A stretch of DNA of 64,000 bases from Trichobilharzia regenti (GCA_944472135.2 OX235262.1:166779509-166843508); one strand, 5' to 3'. Positions 41,926 to 52,620 are shown, counted from the first letter of the stretch. Translations and numbers: made by a program. The notes: generated by a model not told the origin, from the sequence alone.

Positions 41926-43400
41926 CTTATTGTGAAAAATACATTTAGAGACAATACAGAATTTTCAACGAGTTTTATTGCAAAGTATTTACTCAATATG
42001 CAGGGTCTTCAAATAATATAATAATAATATTAACAGCTTTATTCCAAACGATATTTGTGGTACAGGTATGGAATTTTCAGCGTGCATTACAATATATTGC
42101 ATCTAATTACCTCATAAATTTTGTAAGACTTTTAAAATCAAAAAATAAATAAATGAAAAAAACCAGCGCCAAAAAAACCGAAAGATAAATGAAAATTTAA
42201 AAAAAAACAGCGTAGAGTTTACATTTCAAACAATGCACTACAGGATATGAAATATGAAGTTGATGTGTGATAGAGGATGAGAACAACAGTGTAATAATAA
42301 CGAGGAATGGAAAACAAAAACTAATGGGACTATTTGTTGGAGTGCCGCAATAAGTTGATCGTGTCATACCTAACGGATTTCTCATCACATAACAGCTGTG
42401 CCAGATATTGTATTGTACTTACTAGTCCTAGCATATAGCCTCCTATAGCTGCTTCTAGTTCTACCAGATGAAATGCAAGGAGACAGCTGCGTATAGAGAG
42501 GATGCTCGGGGTCCGACAATATTGTATTCGCTAGTTTCTTACATGACATAATATGTCTATCCACCATAGTGTTAACCAGTTGGTTTAACGATATCCCACT
42601 TGCCCTACTAACGGCTTTTAGTGCCTCTTCTCAGCAAAGCAAAGTCTTTCTTAAGTAGTCCAGGAAAGATTAATGGGGAGCAGTAAAGGGGGATGGGTAG
42701 AATACAAGAATCGACAAGCTGAGAAAGCAAAGACTGCTTTATGCCAGACTGCCTAAATTTCATAATGTAGAACGTTAAGCGAAACATCTTTCTAGTAACT
42801 AGCAAGATGTGGGAGGACCAGGAAAGATCGGTGGAAAAACTCAGCCCAAGGTACTTGACATTAGATGTATTTCCAACCTCCTTGCCGTCAATGATAGTGG
42901 GGCCATGTGAGCTAACTAGTTGTTGTAGGTCACGTTTACGTCTGAAAGTGAAATTGACTACCTGACATTTAGACGAATTAAGCCTAAGACCGTTTGAAGA
43001 GGACCACTGACTAATTTCCGACAGAAAGTTATTTAATTTGGAACAATCTGACTGAGAGTTGACAGGCATAGAAACAGAGAGGTCATCGGCCTACCTAACA
43101 AAAGTGGCTACATCAGAATGTAGCCACCACTAATGATCGATAATATATCGTCTGAAGCTTGCTCCACTACCACTTCACAATGTTCTTCCTCCATTTCTTT
43201 AGAAAAATTCCTACCGATAGGTAGAAACCTATTTGGAATTATGCGCGAGTATAAGTTGTGACTCACTGCAGTAATTAGATTATTAAAAAAGCAGTATGAA
43301 ATGGAGTAAACACCAATGCATTTTGATGGATAGAAAGAAAGTTTAGGTAACCCAGTGATTTAATCAGGCCTCCATTGTCAATAGGGTTTCATTTTTAATC
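41926..43400. repeat. Repeat R2 interrupted by a CR1 fragment
   Basis: 41926-42012 and 43110-43400 together align with the uninterrupted 50530-50880 (CAGAATTTTCAACGAGTTTT versus CAGAATTTTCAAAGAATTTC; GATAGGTAGAAACCTATTTG in both). The gap is the CR1 at 42013-43110. Confidence 0.6.
42013..43110 (-). mobile_element. CR1-like LINE, 5'-truncated 3' third
   Basis: Minus strand from just after YADD: SVSMPVNSQSDCSKLNNFLS, SKCQVVNFTFRRKRDLQQLV and KYLGLSFSTDLSW in an open frame 43069-42608, a frameshift, then MVDRHIMSCKKLANTILSDP and SLYRRLYARTSKY-like sequence. The 3' end is CACGCTGAAAATTCCATACC, TGGAATAAAGCTGTTAATAT and ATT repeats. That 3' end is the closest match to the SINE-B2 tail. Confidence 0.88.
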
Positions 43401-43876
43401 TATGTTTTGTTCATTCAGTCGTTACCACTTAGGCTAAACGACTATAGAATTATTCTATTATTTCAAACAACAAAATAAAGTAGATTCCTTTTTGGTCAAA
43501 TTGAAAATTGAATTCGTCTGTGAATACATTTAATACTTATAAACACTTATTGCTTGAAGTTAGTTTGAAAAAGTTGGAGATATAAGAACCTAAAAGGGTA
43601 TGAGAAACAAAGCAAAAATAAATGTTTAAGTTAACAAATTGTTTTTATGATTCAAATAATCATGGGGTGGGTAAAATCCCTGCTTTTTAAGGTTTCCTAG
43701 GAAAGAAATAAAAACGTCCAAATTGAGGGGTTTCTGAGCAGATAATTGTTAGTTGTCAACTGGTATAAGAATAAAATTTGGCCACTGTAGCAGAGCATAA
43801 TTCCATAATAGAATTCTTTCATTTCCTTGTGTTAGTTCATAGGGTGCCAAGTGATTTCAAGTGTGATCCGGAACCA
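43401..43876. other. Unassigned AT-rich stretch
   Basis: No recognised element. Confidence 0.3.
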
Positions 43877-43880
43877 ATTT

Positions 43881-44218
43881 TGTAACAACAAAAGACAAGG
43901 ACAAGGCAACAGATCGCTTATTTAGGAAATCAACACATATTTATATATTTTCATGTAAATTATTGTGGATTAATGCAAGCAAACAAACAGTCTTTTGATT
44001 GGTGGTTTCCCACTGAACGTTAATCTTTCATCTATGTGTGGCCATTTCTTGAAATTCGGATTATCTATCTGCAAATTACATCCGCCAACGCCAAGTCTGC
44101 TGTGATTGGTTGTTGGGTCAGTCTTTGTTTTTATTTTTCTCATGACCAATATTGGGGACGTACACATTGAAGCAAATGACTATCTACCAATTCTGGCTAG
44201 GAGCCAGCCCTCACCACG
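43881..44218. mobile_element. Solo LTR 2
   Basis: 338 bp from TGTAACAACAA to CTCACCACG, flanked by ATTT at 43877-43880 and 44219-44222. It aligns over its length with solo LTR 1 (11037-11359), including the CTGTGATTGGTTGTTG box. The terminal CA has become CG. No internal domain or partner LTR is present. Confidence 0.75.
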
Positions 44219-44221
44219 ATT

Positions 44222-44540
44222 TCAGCTACAGAATTATTGAAAACCTGGTGTGTATTGAACAGCTGTTTCACCCTAATTTAGGGCTATCAGTAATATGCAC
44301 CCATCAATCCACTGGAGATCAGATCCAGGACCTTAATGGTACAAGGTGAGCTCCTTGACCATCTAGCCATTGAGGGAGAGGATTCCAATGGATCATCATC
44401 TCTAACTTCAATCAGTTCACGATACATGGTGACTGCCTGCCAATGTCATCGACGAGTTTTAGTCCTCACACACAACTCGATGGACGTTTCAGGTTGCTAT
44501 CTTTCATTAGAAATTCATGCTACTTGATTCTTCAGTTGGC
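44222..44540 (-). mobile_element. SINE-A, degraded copy
   Basis: In reverse complement: body GTGTGAGGACTAAAACTCGT and TGGCAGGCAGTCACCATGTA, A-box-like TGGCTAGATGGTCAAGGAGC, then GGTGAAACAGCTGTTCAATA. The CTGATGA box is lost. Confidence 0.65.
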
Positions 44541-44639
44541 AACTAGTGGGAACCAGAATGAGTTTCATTTATTGGTCAGCAGGGATTCTGAATGGTCTCA
44601 AGTTTGATTACGAGCGGAATTCATTTATTTAATGATGCA

Positions 44640-44760
44640 TTTTCAGTACAATTTTTATTACTGATGATACGATTATTAACAGTAAATTGTTCTCCAGACG
44701 TCATCAGTACATGAATAATACTGTATCAGTGAATATTTTATCAAATAAAATTATTCTGCG
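44640..44760 (+). mobile_element. PLE-A 3'-terminal fragment
   Basis: GATACGATTATTAACAGTAA, CAGACGTCATCAGTACATGA and ATAATACTGTATCAGTGAAT follow the order of the PLE-A tail. Confidence 0.55.
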
Positions 44761-44839
44761 CTGGAGTTGTCTGGTGGATTTTCATTATTAATTAAAAGAT
44801 TTTGTATGGATTGTTTTTTGAAATAAACGAAATATTCCC

Positions 44840-45745
44840 AAATTTAGTCATGAGAAAAAGACGTAACCAGCAAAGAAAATTTTCTCTGATTGGACACTAG
44901 TAACTAGTGTGGTGTGTCTATTCTATTGTTTGGTGTAGACTGAATTCTATCAGTCAGGTGTGCAATGTGGTCACCATTCTAGGTAGCTCCTCATCACGGT
45001 GCATATTGATTTGATCATATTAGATGGTTGGAGGCAATCGACAGGAAGCCTTGGACCTGGGTTTCGTGCTAGTTCCTGCCGACTGCCCCCAACCGTCTGA
45101 TATCATTGAAGAAAAATTTTTTCTCGACGATTCATTTTCATAAGCTCTGGAATCGTAATTATATTCAACACAGAAATCATAGGACCATTCAGATAATGGT
45201 AAAAGTTTTCCTCGAAAAATGTATTGCGTAATGTGACGTGTAACCTAGATGGGGTGACTATTGGAAATTAGAAAGTGAAAGGGAAGTGGGGATGACTTAA
45301 TAAGTGTGGAAAAATGACTAATCAGTATGACTGTGTAGAATCGACAGGAACTAGTAGACAAATGATTAACTCTTTTTATAAAATCTACATGAAAACGCTG
45401 AGTTATTAACAGGCACTAGTTGAGTGATAATAAAATAAGGATGATGAGGATAACAATATTAACAATAGTAAACTTATATAATAAAAGGTAGGAAAATTAT
45501 AGTGAGAACATTACTCTGGCCACGGTAGGGTCAGGAGGTGTTTGTAGCGCTTTTGAATGCAGAGATCTAGTTTTGCATACTAAGTAGATCCTAATGATTC
45601 AGCTATGTGCAGATGGCATGGCATATTCAAAGTCCTTTCCTACGAAATTGGAGGACTCTGTGTAGCTCGGTGAAGCATTCATGTGGGAGTGCTTGATGCC
45701 CAGAGTTGACAAAGTATTCGACGATGTATTCAGGAGACATTCTAC
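44840..45745 (-). mobile_element. PLE-B 3' region interrupted by SINE-C
   Basis: 44840-44886 and 45109-45745 align with 11490-12120 on the same strand (shared GGGGTGACTA, AATAAGTGTG, GAAAATGACTAATCA, GAAGCATTCAT). The GIY-YIG coding part is mostly missing; it ends near 45745. Confidence 0.75.
44887..45108 (+). mobile_element. SINE-C inserted in PLE-B
   Basis: Flanked by AAAGAAAATTTTCTC (44872-44886) and a near repeat AAGAAAAATTTTTTCTC (45109-45125), interpreted as a target-site duplication. Contains ACTAGTAACTAGTGTGGTGT and the 3' part GATGGTTGGAGGCAATCGAC, GACTGCCCCCAACCGTCTGA. The tRNA-like head is largely lost. Confidence 0.65.
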
Positions 45746-46429
45746 TAGTGTCTGATTGGTCTTATGAATTCTTTATTAAATGTAATTACGATTGTACATC
45801 TTATGAAAATGTTGGCGTCTTTTTCTTATGTTCTTTAAAAGTTTAGATTTATAATGAAATTAACTGTTCTTGTCTTTGTAACTGCATTGGCGTAGTTCCT
45901 GAGTAGTATCCATTCGCCATAAAATAATTCATAGAGAGCGTGGCAATTTCTTGAGATATTCTGTCTAGTTCAGATGATTCGTAGTGGACGGCGTCAATGG
46001 ATGTAGGGCTGAATCATTTCAGAGTACATGAGTTGTGGGATATATAATTTCGTCCAAAATTCTTCCAGAATTATTTCAGATATTCATGCTTCTCTAGACA
46101 ATTTTTACGGAAGTCGAAGTCTAGGACTTGATTGAAAGGAAAATTTTAATCGCTGTAACCCTCTTTTTAATTTTTCCTCTGATCTAATGTGCATATTCTG
46201 TGATCTGAAGAATGAAGAAGACCGTCAGACGGTAACGTATCTGAACTAGTTTACATATGTGAGGCGAATGCTAAGATGTTCAAAAGTAATATTGCTACAA
46301 TGAAATGAGTGGTATACACAGCGGTATAGCAGTGACATGTAATGAAACGGTGGAGAATCAACTAACATCACATATCGGTCATTTGGGCATTTGACAGTGA
46401 CTTGGGTAGTCATGCAGCTAGCTGAAGGT
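45746..46429. other. Unassigned stretch
   Basis: A short motif at 46205-46240 (TGAAGAAGACCGTCAGACGG then TAACGTATC) resembles the stem-and-GAAAC 3' motifs of Penelope-like elements. Nothing else is recognised. Confidence 0.3.
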
Positions 46430-46525
46430 GATGGCAGGAGATCCGGATGCAGTGGGGATGTGATACCAAAGTCTTGTATTCCACTTGAAACTCAAAGAAT
46501 CAAAATAAGATGATAATAGAATAAT
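46430..46525 (+). mobile_element. Possible RTE-A 3' end scrap
   Basis: CTTGTATTCCACTTGAAACT and CAAAGAATCAAAATAAGATG loosely follow the RTE-A terminus (CCTATGTTCCACTAGGAACC then AAAGGAATAATAA). Confidence 0.3.
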
Positions 46526-46624
46526 GGTAATAATTATGAAGTAAGATAGTGATAGTCAAACAAATTGTTCTGTGCAATAAAGCAAGAGAAGAACAAAGTA
46601 CAGTAATAAGATAATTAAAAACAA

Positions 46625-47925
46625 TTATTATTATTATTTTATCCTTTAATTCCTAGAGGAACATAGGGCTTCAGCTGCGCACCTCCATTGCCTTCTGTTT
46701 TCTGACAACTTTTTCACCCCGCTCCAAGTTGCCCATATGCTTCATCTCCTCCTCACATGACCTCCTCCAAGTCACCCTTCCACTGACGACCAACTCGCCG
46801 CTTCCCTTTCGGGTTCCACTCGAGCAATGGCTTGTCTAGTGATGTCACTTGATGGTTTCCTCAGAGTATGGCCAATCCATCTCCATTTCTTCCTGCTTAT
46901 TTGTTTCACAATCGGTTCCTGCTGTGTTGGTTCGCTCATTGCCAGAGATCCCTGTTGCTGATCTTTTCTGGCCGGCCATCTGATCTTGAGTATTGAGCGA
47001 AGACAACTGTTGATGAAGGTCTGAAGTTTGTTTGAGATGCTCTTTATGACGCGCAGTGCAAGTCTCTGATCCGTATAGAAGCACTGACTTTACATTGTAG
47101 TTGAAAGTCCGGATCTTATTTTTGATGATGAGTGCTGTTGACCTCCACACAGACTTAAGAGTAATGAAAGCTTGTCTTGCTTTTCCGATTCTGGCTTTGA
47201 TATCCTCGTCAGTTTCGTCGGCCTGTAGTTAAAACGATGCTTCCCAGGTAGGTGAAGGAGGTTGTTTCTTTCAGGTTCCTCCCATTTATGCTAGCTGATT
47301 GTTGTCTGTTGTTGTTGCTGCGGCTGTTGGTATTGGCCAGGAATCTTCATCACCTATGTTTTATCTTTGTTCACCTGAGAAGTCCTATCTTTTGGATGCT
47401 TCTTCTGCCGCCAACTTGTTGCTTTTCACTTGCATATCTTCCAGTTTGTGGGAAATCAGACATATATCACATAGGCGAAGTCCAGATCCTCCAAGTTTTT
47501 TGTGTGAGTCCATTTTATGCCTGTTTCCTCATTTCCCTGCCCATTGTCTGTCGCATTATCCAATCTACTGCAATCAGGAAAATCATTGCTGATAGTAGGC
47601 AGCCAGCTTGTCTCACTCCCGTCCTCACTTCGAAGGCTTCCGTAAGTTTCCCGTTGTGGATTACTTGGCATGCAGCATTGTCACACAACTGTTGGATGAG
47701 ATGTATAACTGTAGGTGGGACCCCATAGTAGCGAAGTAGTTGCCAAATGACCTCTCGACCGACGCTGCGCTGTCGTAGGCCTTTTCAAAGTCGATGAAGT
47801 TGAGATAGAGAGGTGACTGCCATTCCAAGCTTTGTTCAGTGATGATCCGTAGTGTGGCGATTTGATCAATACATGATTTGTTTCTCCTGAATCCAGTCTG
47901 TTCCGGTCGGATAAGAATAAGAATA
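46625..47925 (-). pseudogene. RTE-A2 LINE, 5'-truncated, reverse transcriptase with shared lesions
   Basis: Minus strand from RPEQTGFRRNKSCIDQIATL through NFIDFEKAYDSAASVER (5-bp insertion as in the other A2 copies), RQAGCLLSAMIFLI (extra Ala), LDFAYV in place of LDFADD, then [39 protein letters not shown] and the 3' end AGCCCTATGTTCCTCTAGGA with a TAA tail at 46625-46640. Frames are broken throughout. Confidence 0.88.
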
Positions 47926-48339
47926 ATTAAATGTGAAGGATAGAGACTGACAAGGCAGCAAAAATAGTAATAATAAAATAAAATCCTAAAACCAATCAAC
48001 TATAGCGGTAGTGTTTATCATTTGAATAGAGTGAAAGGGAAGTATTTATCTTTGGGCAGTTATTTCTTGCTGACTGAGGTGAAAAATCGAAACCAAGAAG
48101 GAGATTGTTTTCCAGCTTGACAGCTTGTCGACTAACATAACCCGTCGAATAAAGAGATGGCTCGGTATGCGTAACGCGTATCCTGTACATGTCCTTTCAT
48201 TTTATTATTCCATGCATTTTTCCACTGATAAAATATTTGAAAATAAAATATTGTAGTCTAGATTTATTCAAATTTTACTTTTCATAATCAAATAAGCATC
48301 ACCCGTTATATGACAATAAACTCGTAGATATGATGGAGA
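47926..48339. other. Unassigned stretch
   Basis: A 64-codon minus frame (48190-47996) shows no family resemblance. No repeat match found. Confidence 0.3.
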
Positions 48340-48870
48340 AGATTTGTAGCTCAGGTGCATGATTTTGATGTAGTTGCGTTCTGTGAGTTGGATAGTTTAC
48401 TTGAGAAGCTTTCATTGACCTACTAGGCAACATCTTCAGCACATACTTCAATATGAAGTGAGCTTCTAAATTCCTCCACGAGTTTATTATTCATCTCTCC
48501 TGATGACTTTGAGCGTGATTGGTTGTTTTTGTGTGTTTTCACACCCTCTAGACTACTTGTATTGGTATTGGTGCTGATTGTTTCCTTGAACTGAAGTTTG
48601 ACTTTTGTGCATGAGATTTTCCTCTTATGGATTGGTAAATTTTTATCTATGTCAGTGTACCTGTTAATTGCTGCACCACTGGAATAAAAGGCTTCTCAAA
48701 ATTCTCTGACGTTCTTGTGTTTCCTCTGCCTAATATGTGAATTTCGTCCCAGTCGAATTGATGTCCGTGGTTGCTTGAATGCAGCGGTATGAAGGAGTGG
48801 ATGACATCCACTCTGAATTCTTTCTTTTCGTATCCCATGAGACCACTTTTAAAATTTTGTTAACGAAAAT
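48340..48870 (-). pseudogene. PLE-D Penelope-like GIY-YIG fragment and 3' end
   Basis: Minus strand: FRVDVIHSFIPLHSSNHGHQ, FDWDEIHILGRGNTRTSENF, EKPFIPVVQQL, then KRKISCTKVKL-type sequence and a 3' end with CTGAAGATGTTGCCTAGTAG and GTCAATGAAAGCTTC. Same family as 34230-34760, opposite strand. Confidence 0.8.
48405..48440 (-). ncRNA. Hammerhead-like motif in PLE-D tail
   Basis: CTGAAGA (48433-48439 on the plus strand as TCTTCAG) and GAAA (48410-48413 as TTTC) are both kept. Between them GTTGCC and GGTCAAT form an imperfect stem over TAGTA. The counterpart at 34710 has the better stem but a broken GAAA. Confidence 0.4.
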
Positions 48871-48924
48871 ATCAAATATGATCAGTTTGATTAGTGAATT
48901 TAAGTATCAACGGAATAAGTTTAA

Positions 48925-49572
48925 ATGAGGTTAATTCCTTCACTTATCTGACCAGGCAGCATCGTTTCAAATACAGAGAGACGACATGGATGACAATGGC
49001 AAGACAGATCAGAGTTGTTAAGGCAAGGCAAATACTCATCACTCTAAAATCAGTTTGGTAATTGTCTGCACTACACTCAGCATAAACAAAAAAATATGAT
49101 TTTCAGTACCAATTCTTAGTCAGTTAGTCAGTTAGTTCCTCTATATGAGTGAAAAATGTAGCCTGAGCGTCACAAAAAGCACTTCCAGTAGGTGGCTGAA
49201 TACTTTCATCAACAGCTGCTACTCTCATTGACTCCATACTGAAGATTAAAACGTCATCCAGACACTATGAGATCAAAGTAACCAAGAAGCCAATGTCCAA
49301 AAAACATACTGAAGGAAATGAAGATGGTTTGGACACACACTGAAGTGTGACACAGCACACCGTGCCATCGCTCAAGTGGAACCTAAATGGGAAACGACGA
49401 GTTTAACGTGTGTCTGAGGGTGACATCGATGAGATTTTGTGGCGAAGAGATGAAAGCTCATGCGGAATAGTGAGGCCAGCTAAAAGGTGCAGAGGCAATA
49501 GGACACAATGGAAGTGTGCTGTTGAATCTCTATGTTTTATTCTGAACCCAAGGGAATAACAGTGATAGTTAC
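48925..49572 (+). mobile_element. RTE-A, old degraded 3' copy
   Basis: Colinear with the RTE-A C-terminal half: ARQILITLKSVW-type block at 49020, LSEKC near 49140 (YGSET), TFINSCYSH-type block at 49205, GCCATCGCTCAAGTGGAACC at 49364 and a CTGAACCCAAGGGAATAACA end. Very diverged. Confidence 0.7.
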
Positions 49573-50309
49573 ATTTTCAGTTTGTCTATAAAATTCCTTG
49601 TTAAAATAAAGTATGCATTCATTTCGCATTGTTAAAGAAGCTTTTCGAAAGGGGGATGAAATGATATTTTTAGTTCATTTTTCATTTCTGCTCCAATATG
49701 AATTATCTCATTGCTATGAAGTGATTACTATCTTACCTTTTAAAGAGCTAAACTTAATGAAACAATTTAGGGGAAGATATAATGTATTCACTGAAAAAGT
49801 AAGTAGTATCTTTGAATCAAAAGGTTTTGTTTTACATCGGTCTCTTTTGCAACTAAATCAAGAAAAGGCTGGTAAATCTTAAATGCATCTTCAAGTGATT
49901 GGAGTAAACCTTCAAAATGTCTTATCTAATTAATATTAGCTAAATGGTCTCACTTTATGGAAGAGAGAATAACGTTATGACGATGATTAAGTTTCAACAA
50001 TAGTAAATGGTAACCTGGAAAAAAAGTGGATGACATGGACTTCTAAAATAAGCGCCTTTTAATTGAATAAATGGGAGTGTAGATGACATATTTGGGTAAA
50101 CTGCTATGTCTTGGATATACATCACCCAAATTTATATAGGTCTTTACTATGACTAGTAAGGTTTTGAGGATATTTCTGACCTTAAGTAATTGTTAAACAG
50201 AGAATTGTATTAGAAATTATAGTATGTAAACATTAAGTTACAAATACTTAGTTTTTGAACTCATTTTTCAAGCGGTAGTATCGAAATTAAAAACTAACTT
50301 GATTTTATT
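49573..50309. other. Unassigned stretch with one unexplained open frame
   Basis: A plus-strand frame at 49613-49882 (89 codons, MHSFRIVKEAFRKGDEMIFL at its start) has no repeat counterpart in the window. It contains a strong donor-like GTAAGTAG at 49798 after NVFTEK, so part of it could be an exon of an unknown gene. I cannot name it. Confidence 0.25.
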
Positions 50310-50500
50310 TCATTCCTTTGCCCTATGAATGGAAAATACGGCTTTAAGCTAGAGCTTTGAAGTTTCAATAGCAGCGGTGTCTCTTTTATGAAGCGTGATT
50401 ATTAATCTCATGGTGAATTCTCCCTCCTTATAAAGGCTTACTATCAGCTAAGAGAATTGTTAGAGTGCGTCAGTTGGGAATCGAACACTGGGATGTATTG
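50310..50500 (-). mobile_element. SINE-B1, diverged copy
   Basis: In reverse complement: B-box-like CAGTGTTCGATTCCCAACTG, CTCTTAGCTGATAGTAAGCC, GCTATTGAAACTTCAAAGCT and a tail AAGCCGTATTTTCCATTCAT then AGGGCAAAGGAATG. Head partly lost. Confidence 0.65.
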
Positions 50501-50529
50501 CATAATTGGTAGGGGACAAATACAATAAT

Positions 50530-50880
50530 GGTTTTATTATGAAAAGCGCATTTTGATACAACACAGAATTTTCAAAGAATTTCATGGCAAGATATTTGCT
50601 CCGTGTTCAGAGTCTTCACATAATATAATAACCGATAATTTGACATCAGAAGCAAAAACATTCCACTCGTAGCATGTTTTAGAAGTAATCCACAAAGTCA
50701 TTCTTTCATTTCCTTCCAAAAAAATCCCTAGCGATAGGTAGAAACCTATTTGAAAATGTGCGCGAACAAAAATTGTGACTCATCGTGTTAATTAGATGAT
50801 TAAATCGATATGGAATTGAGTTAACACAATGCTCGGTGATTTAAACAGGCCACCATGTGACATTGTATCGCTAAACCACT
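50530..50880. repeat. Repeat R2, uninterrupted copy
   Basis: Counterpart of 41926-42012 plus 43110-43400. Nature unknown. Confidence 0.55.
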
Positions 50881-50889
50881 GACACAAAC

Positions 50890-51245
50890 GTCTTCAAGTA
50901 TTGGTTTTGTAGGGACTTTTTGTTTGATGGTTTGAAGGATTTCATCATGAGCTGACATCACTTACAGAACCACTGGAAAACCACCTTGAAGTACTGGGCA
51001 GCTGTTTCGTTCTAGTTTTGGTCTCTTCATCAGTACGCATTCACACTGCCGGGCTCGAACCCACGACCACCTGGCTACAAGGGGAGTTAGCTCGAAGACA
51101 ATTAAGTCACTGGGACCCAATCCAATGGCCAGTCTATGAATTCTAGTTTCTACTTATTCATGGCATAGCGTGACCACTTTGAAATGTCTTTTTCAATGAG
51201 TTACTGCCTCACCTTCAACTTGTTGTACCCAGCTGGTCACGGCTT
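50890..51245 (-). mobile_element. SINE-A, near-full copy
   Basis: In reverse complement: body TGGTCACGCTATGCCATGAA, A-box-like CAGTGACTTAATTGTCTTCG, B box GGGTTCGAGCCC, then CTGATGAAGAGACC and AGAACGAAACAGCTGCCC. The CTGATGA and GAAAC boxes are intact, but stem II is weak (ACC against GAAC). Confidence 0.8.
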
Positions 51246-51249
51246 ACCA

Positions 51250-51345
51250 CTGCGTACTCCTAAAGAGTCCCAAACTTGTAGAAAACACTTGTTCGGCGCT
51301 CCTAAGTTTCCCAATGGTTCTCTCTGATGTCAGCTCATGATGACT
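51250..51345 (+). mobile_element. SINE-A 3' fragment
   Basis: GCGTACTCCTAAAGAGTCCC, GTAGAAAACACTTG, TTTCCCAATGGTTCTCTCTG and GTCAGCTCATGATGA. Forms an inverted arrangement with the preceding minus copy. Confidence 0.7.
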
Positions 51346-51387
51346 TCCCCCAACCAATCAGACTAAATCCCTTCGTGAAAACTGATC

Positions 51388-51560
51388 TGATGCTCACTAG
51401 TGACTGGCCCTATTCAGGCAGTTAACTTGGGATCCTAGTGGGAAGCCATGATCAGTAGGGTACAGCAGATTGAAGATGAGACAGTAACTCATTGGAAAAG
51501 ACATTTCAAAGTGGTCACGCTATGTCATGAATAAGTAGAAGTTAGAATTCATGGGCTTGG
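51388..51560 (+). mobile_element. SINE-A 5' body fragment
   Basis: TAGTGGGAAGCCATGATCAG, AGACAGTAACTCATTGGAAA, TGGTCACGCTATGTCATGAA and GAAGTTAGAATTCATGGGCT. Lacks the tRNA-like and ribozyme parts. Confidence 0.7.
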
Positions 51561-51949
51561 GCCTATCGCTAGAACCAAAAGTATCCTTTACCGTTTATTT
51601 TCTTTCTGTTCATATGTATAATATAAACAAAAGGATGCATGGAATTTATAGAACGATTTGTATGAAAAAATGCGACAAATTATTGTCACTTATGTCAATG
51701 TTCTATCCATTTTTGTTTTACCAGTTAACTCTTGGTGCATTCCTAAACAAGAAACACTCATCAATGTTATAATCAAATTTATTAGGTGAACGAGTAGGCA
51801 TAAGAGAGAGTTACATTTTTCAGCCGTTTTTATTTTCGTCATAGAGAATCACTGGAGTTCGAGTCAAAAATCAGCACCTGTGGTATCAGGAGTAATGACA
51901 GTAAATATAACTTATAAAACAACTTGGAAAATTATATTGTATCCGATGA
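51561..51949. other. Unassigned stretch
   Basis: No recognised element. A 73-codon plus frame at 51551-51772 begins in SINE-A and has no family resemblance. Confidence 0.3.
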
Positions 51950-52157
51950 TTCCATTTGTTCTTGCAACCACTTTGGAACGTGTCCTGTAGCCGTAACCTC
52001 CAAAGACCAATAGAGCCTTCCTATAAAACACGTCTGACTACACATGAATGTAAATTAGTAAACACAATGGGGTGTGTGATACTATCGTTTGGATGCTGTG
52101 AGAGTTTATAAGACAACATAAATCTCATTTCCTCTATGAAAATAAGTTTAGCTGCAT
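51950..52157 (-). mobile_element. Penelope-like GIY-YIG fragment, left arm of a diverged inverted repeat
   Basis: Reverse complement of 52332-52540 with roughly one difference in five or six bases. Shared words include AATAAGTTTAGCTGCATA, TTTGTTCTTGCA and CCACTTTGGAA. Confidence 0.65.
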
Positions 52158-52219
52158 ATTCCGTTCTACTAAGTACCGCCTTATTTTAGATAACAACCAC
52201 CGTCTAAAATTCATTAGAC

Positions 52220-52620
52220 TCTACAGAAGTGCTCTACCGATCCAGTTAACTCCCAGAAACGATGTTTATTTATCCTTGCCATTCAAGAATGATCGTCAAA
52301 TAAAAACCCAGGGTAGCACTTGATATAGTTTACTATGCAGCTAAACTTATTTTCATAGAGAAAACGAGATTTGTGTTGCTTTATAAACCGGCACCGCATC
52401 CGAACAATGGTGCGATAGCCCCCCTATGTTTACCAATTTATATGCATGTGTAGCCACACGTGTATAGGGAGGAACTATCGGTCTTTCGAGGTTACGGATG
52501 CAGAAAACATATTCCAAAGTGGCTGCAAGAACAAATGAAAACCCGAAAAATCCCTAGACAATATGGATTATATTTAAGACACACATGTTCGATTTTGTCT
52601 GCGCATCAGACAGATGATTC
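52220..52620 (+). pseudogene. Penelope-like GIY-YIG fragment, right arm of a diverged inverted repeat
   Basis: Reads RSALPIQLTPRNDVYLSLPF, then KTRFVLLYKPAPHPNNGAIA, SHTCIGR in a neighbouring frame, RSFEV and RKHIPKWLQEQMKTRKIP: Cys/His lead-in, CIGR-type catalytic motif and the basic helix after it. Frameshifts inside the catalytic motif. 52332-52540 pairs with 51950-52157. Confidence 0.65.

Noticed and set aside
47252..47728. 158-codon plus frame
   Set aside because: Antisense to the RTE-A2 copy at 46625-47925.
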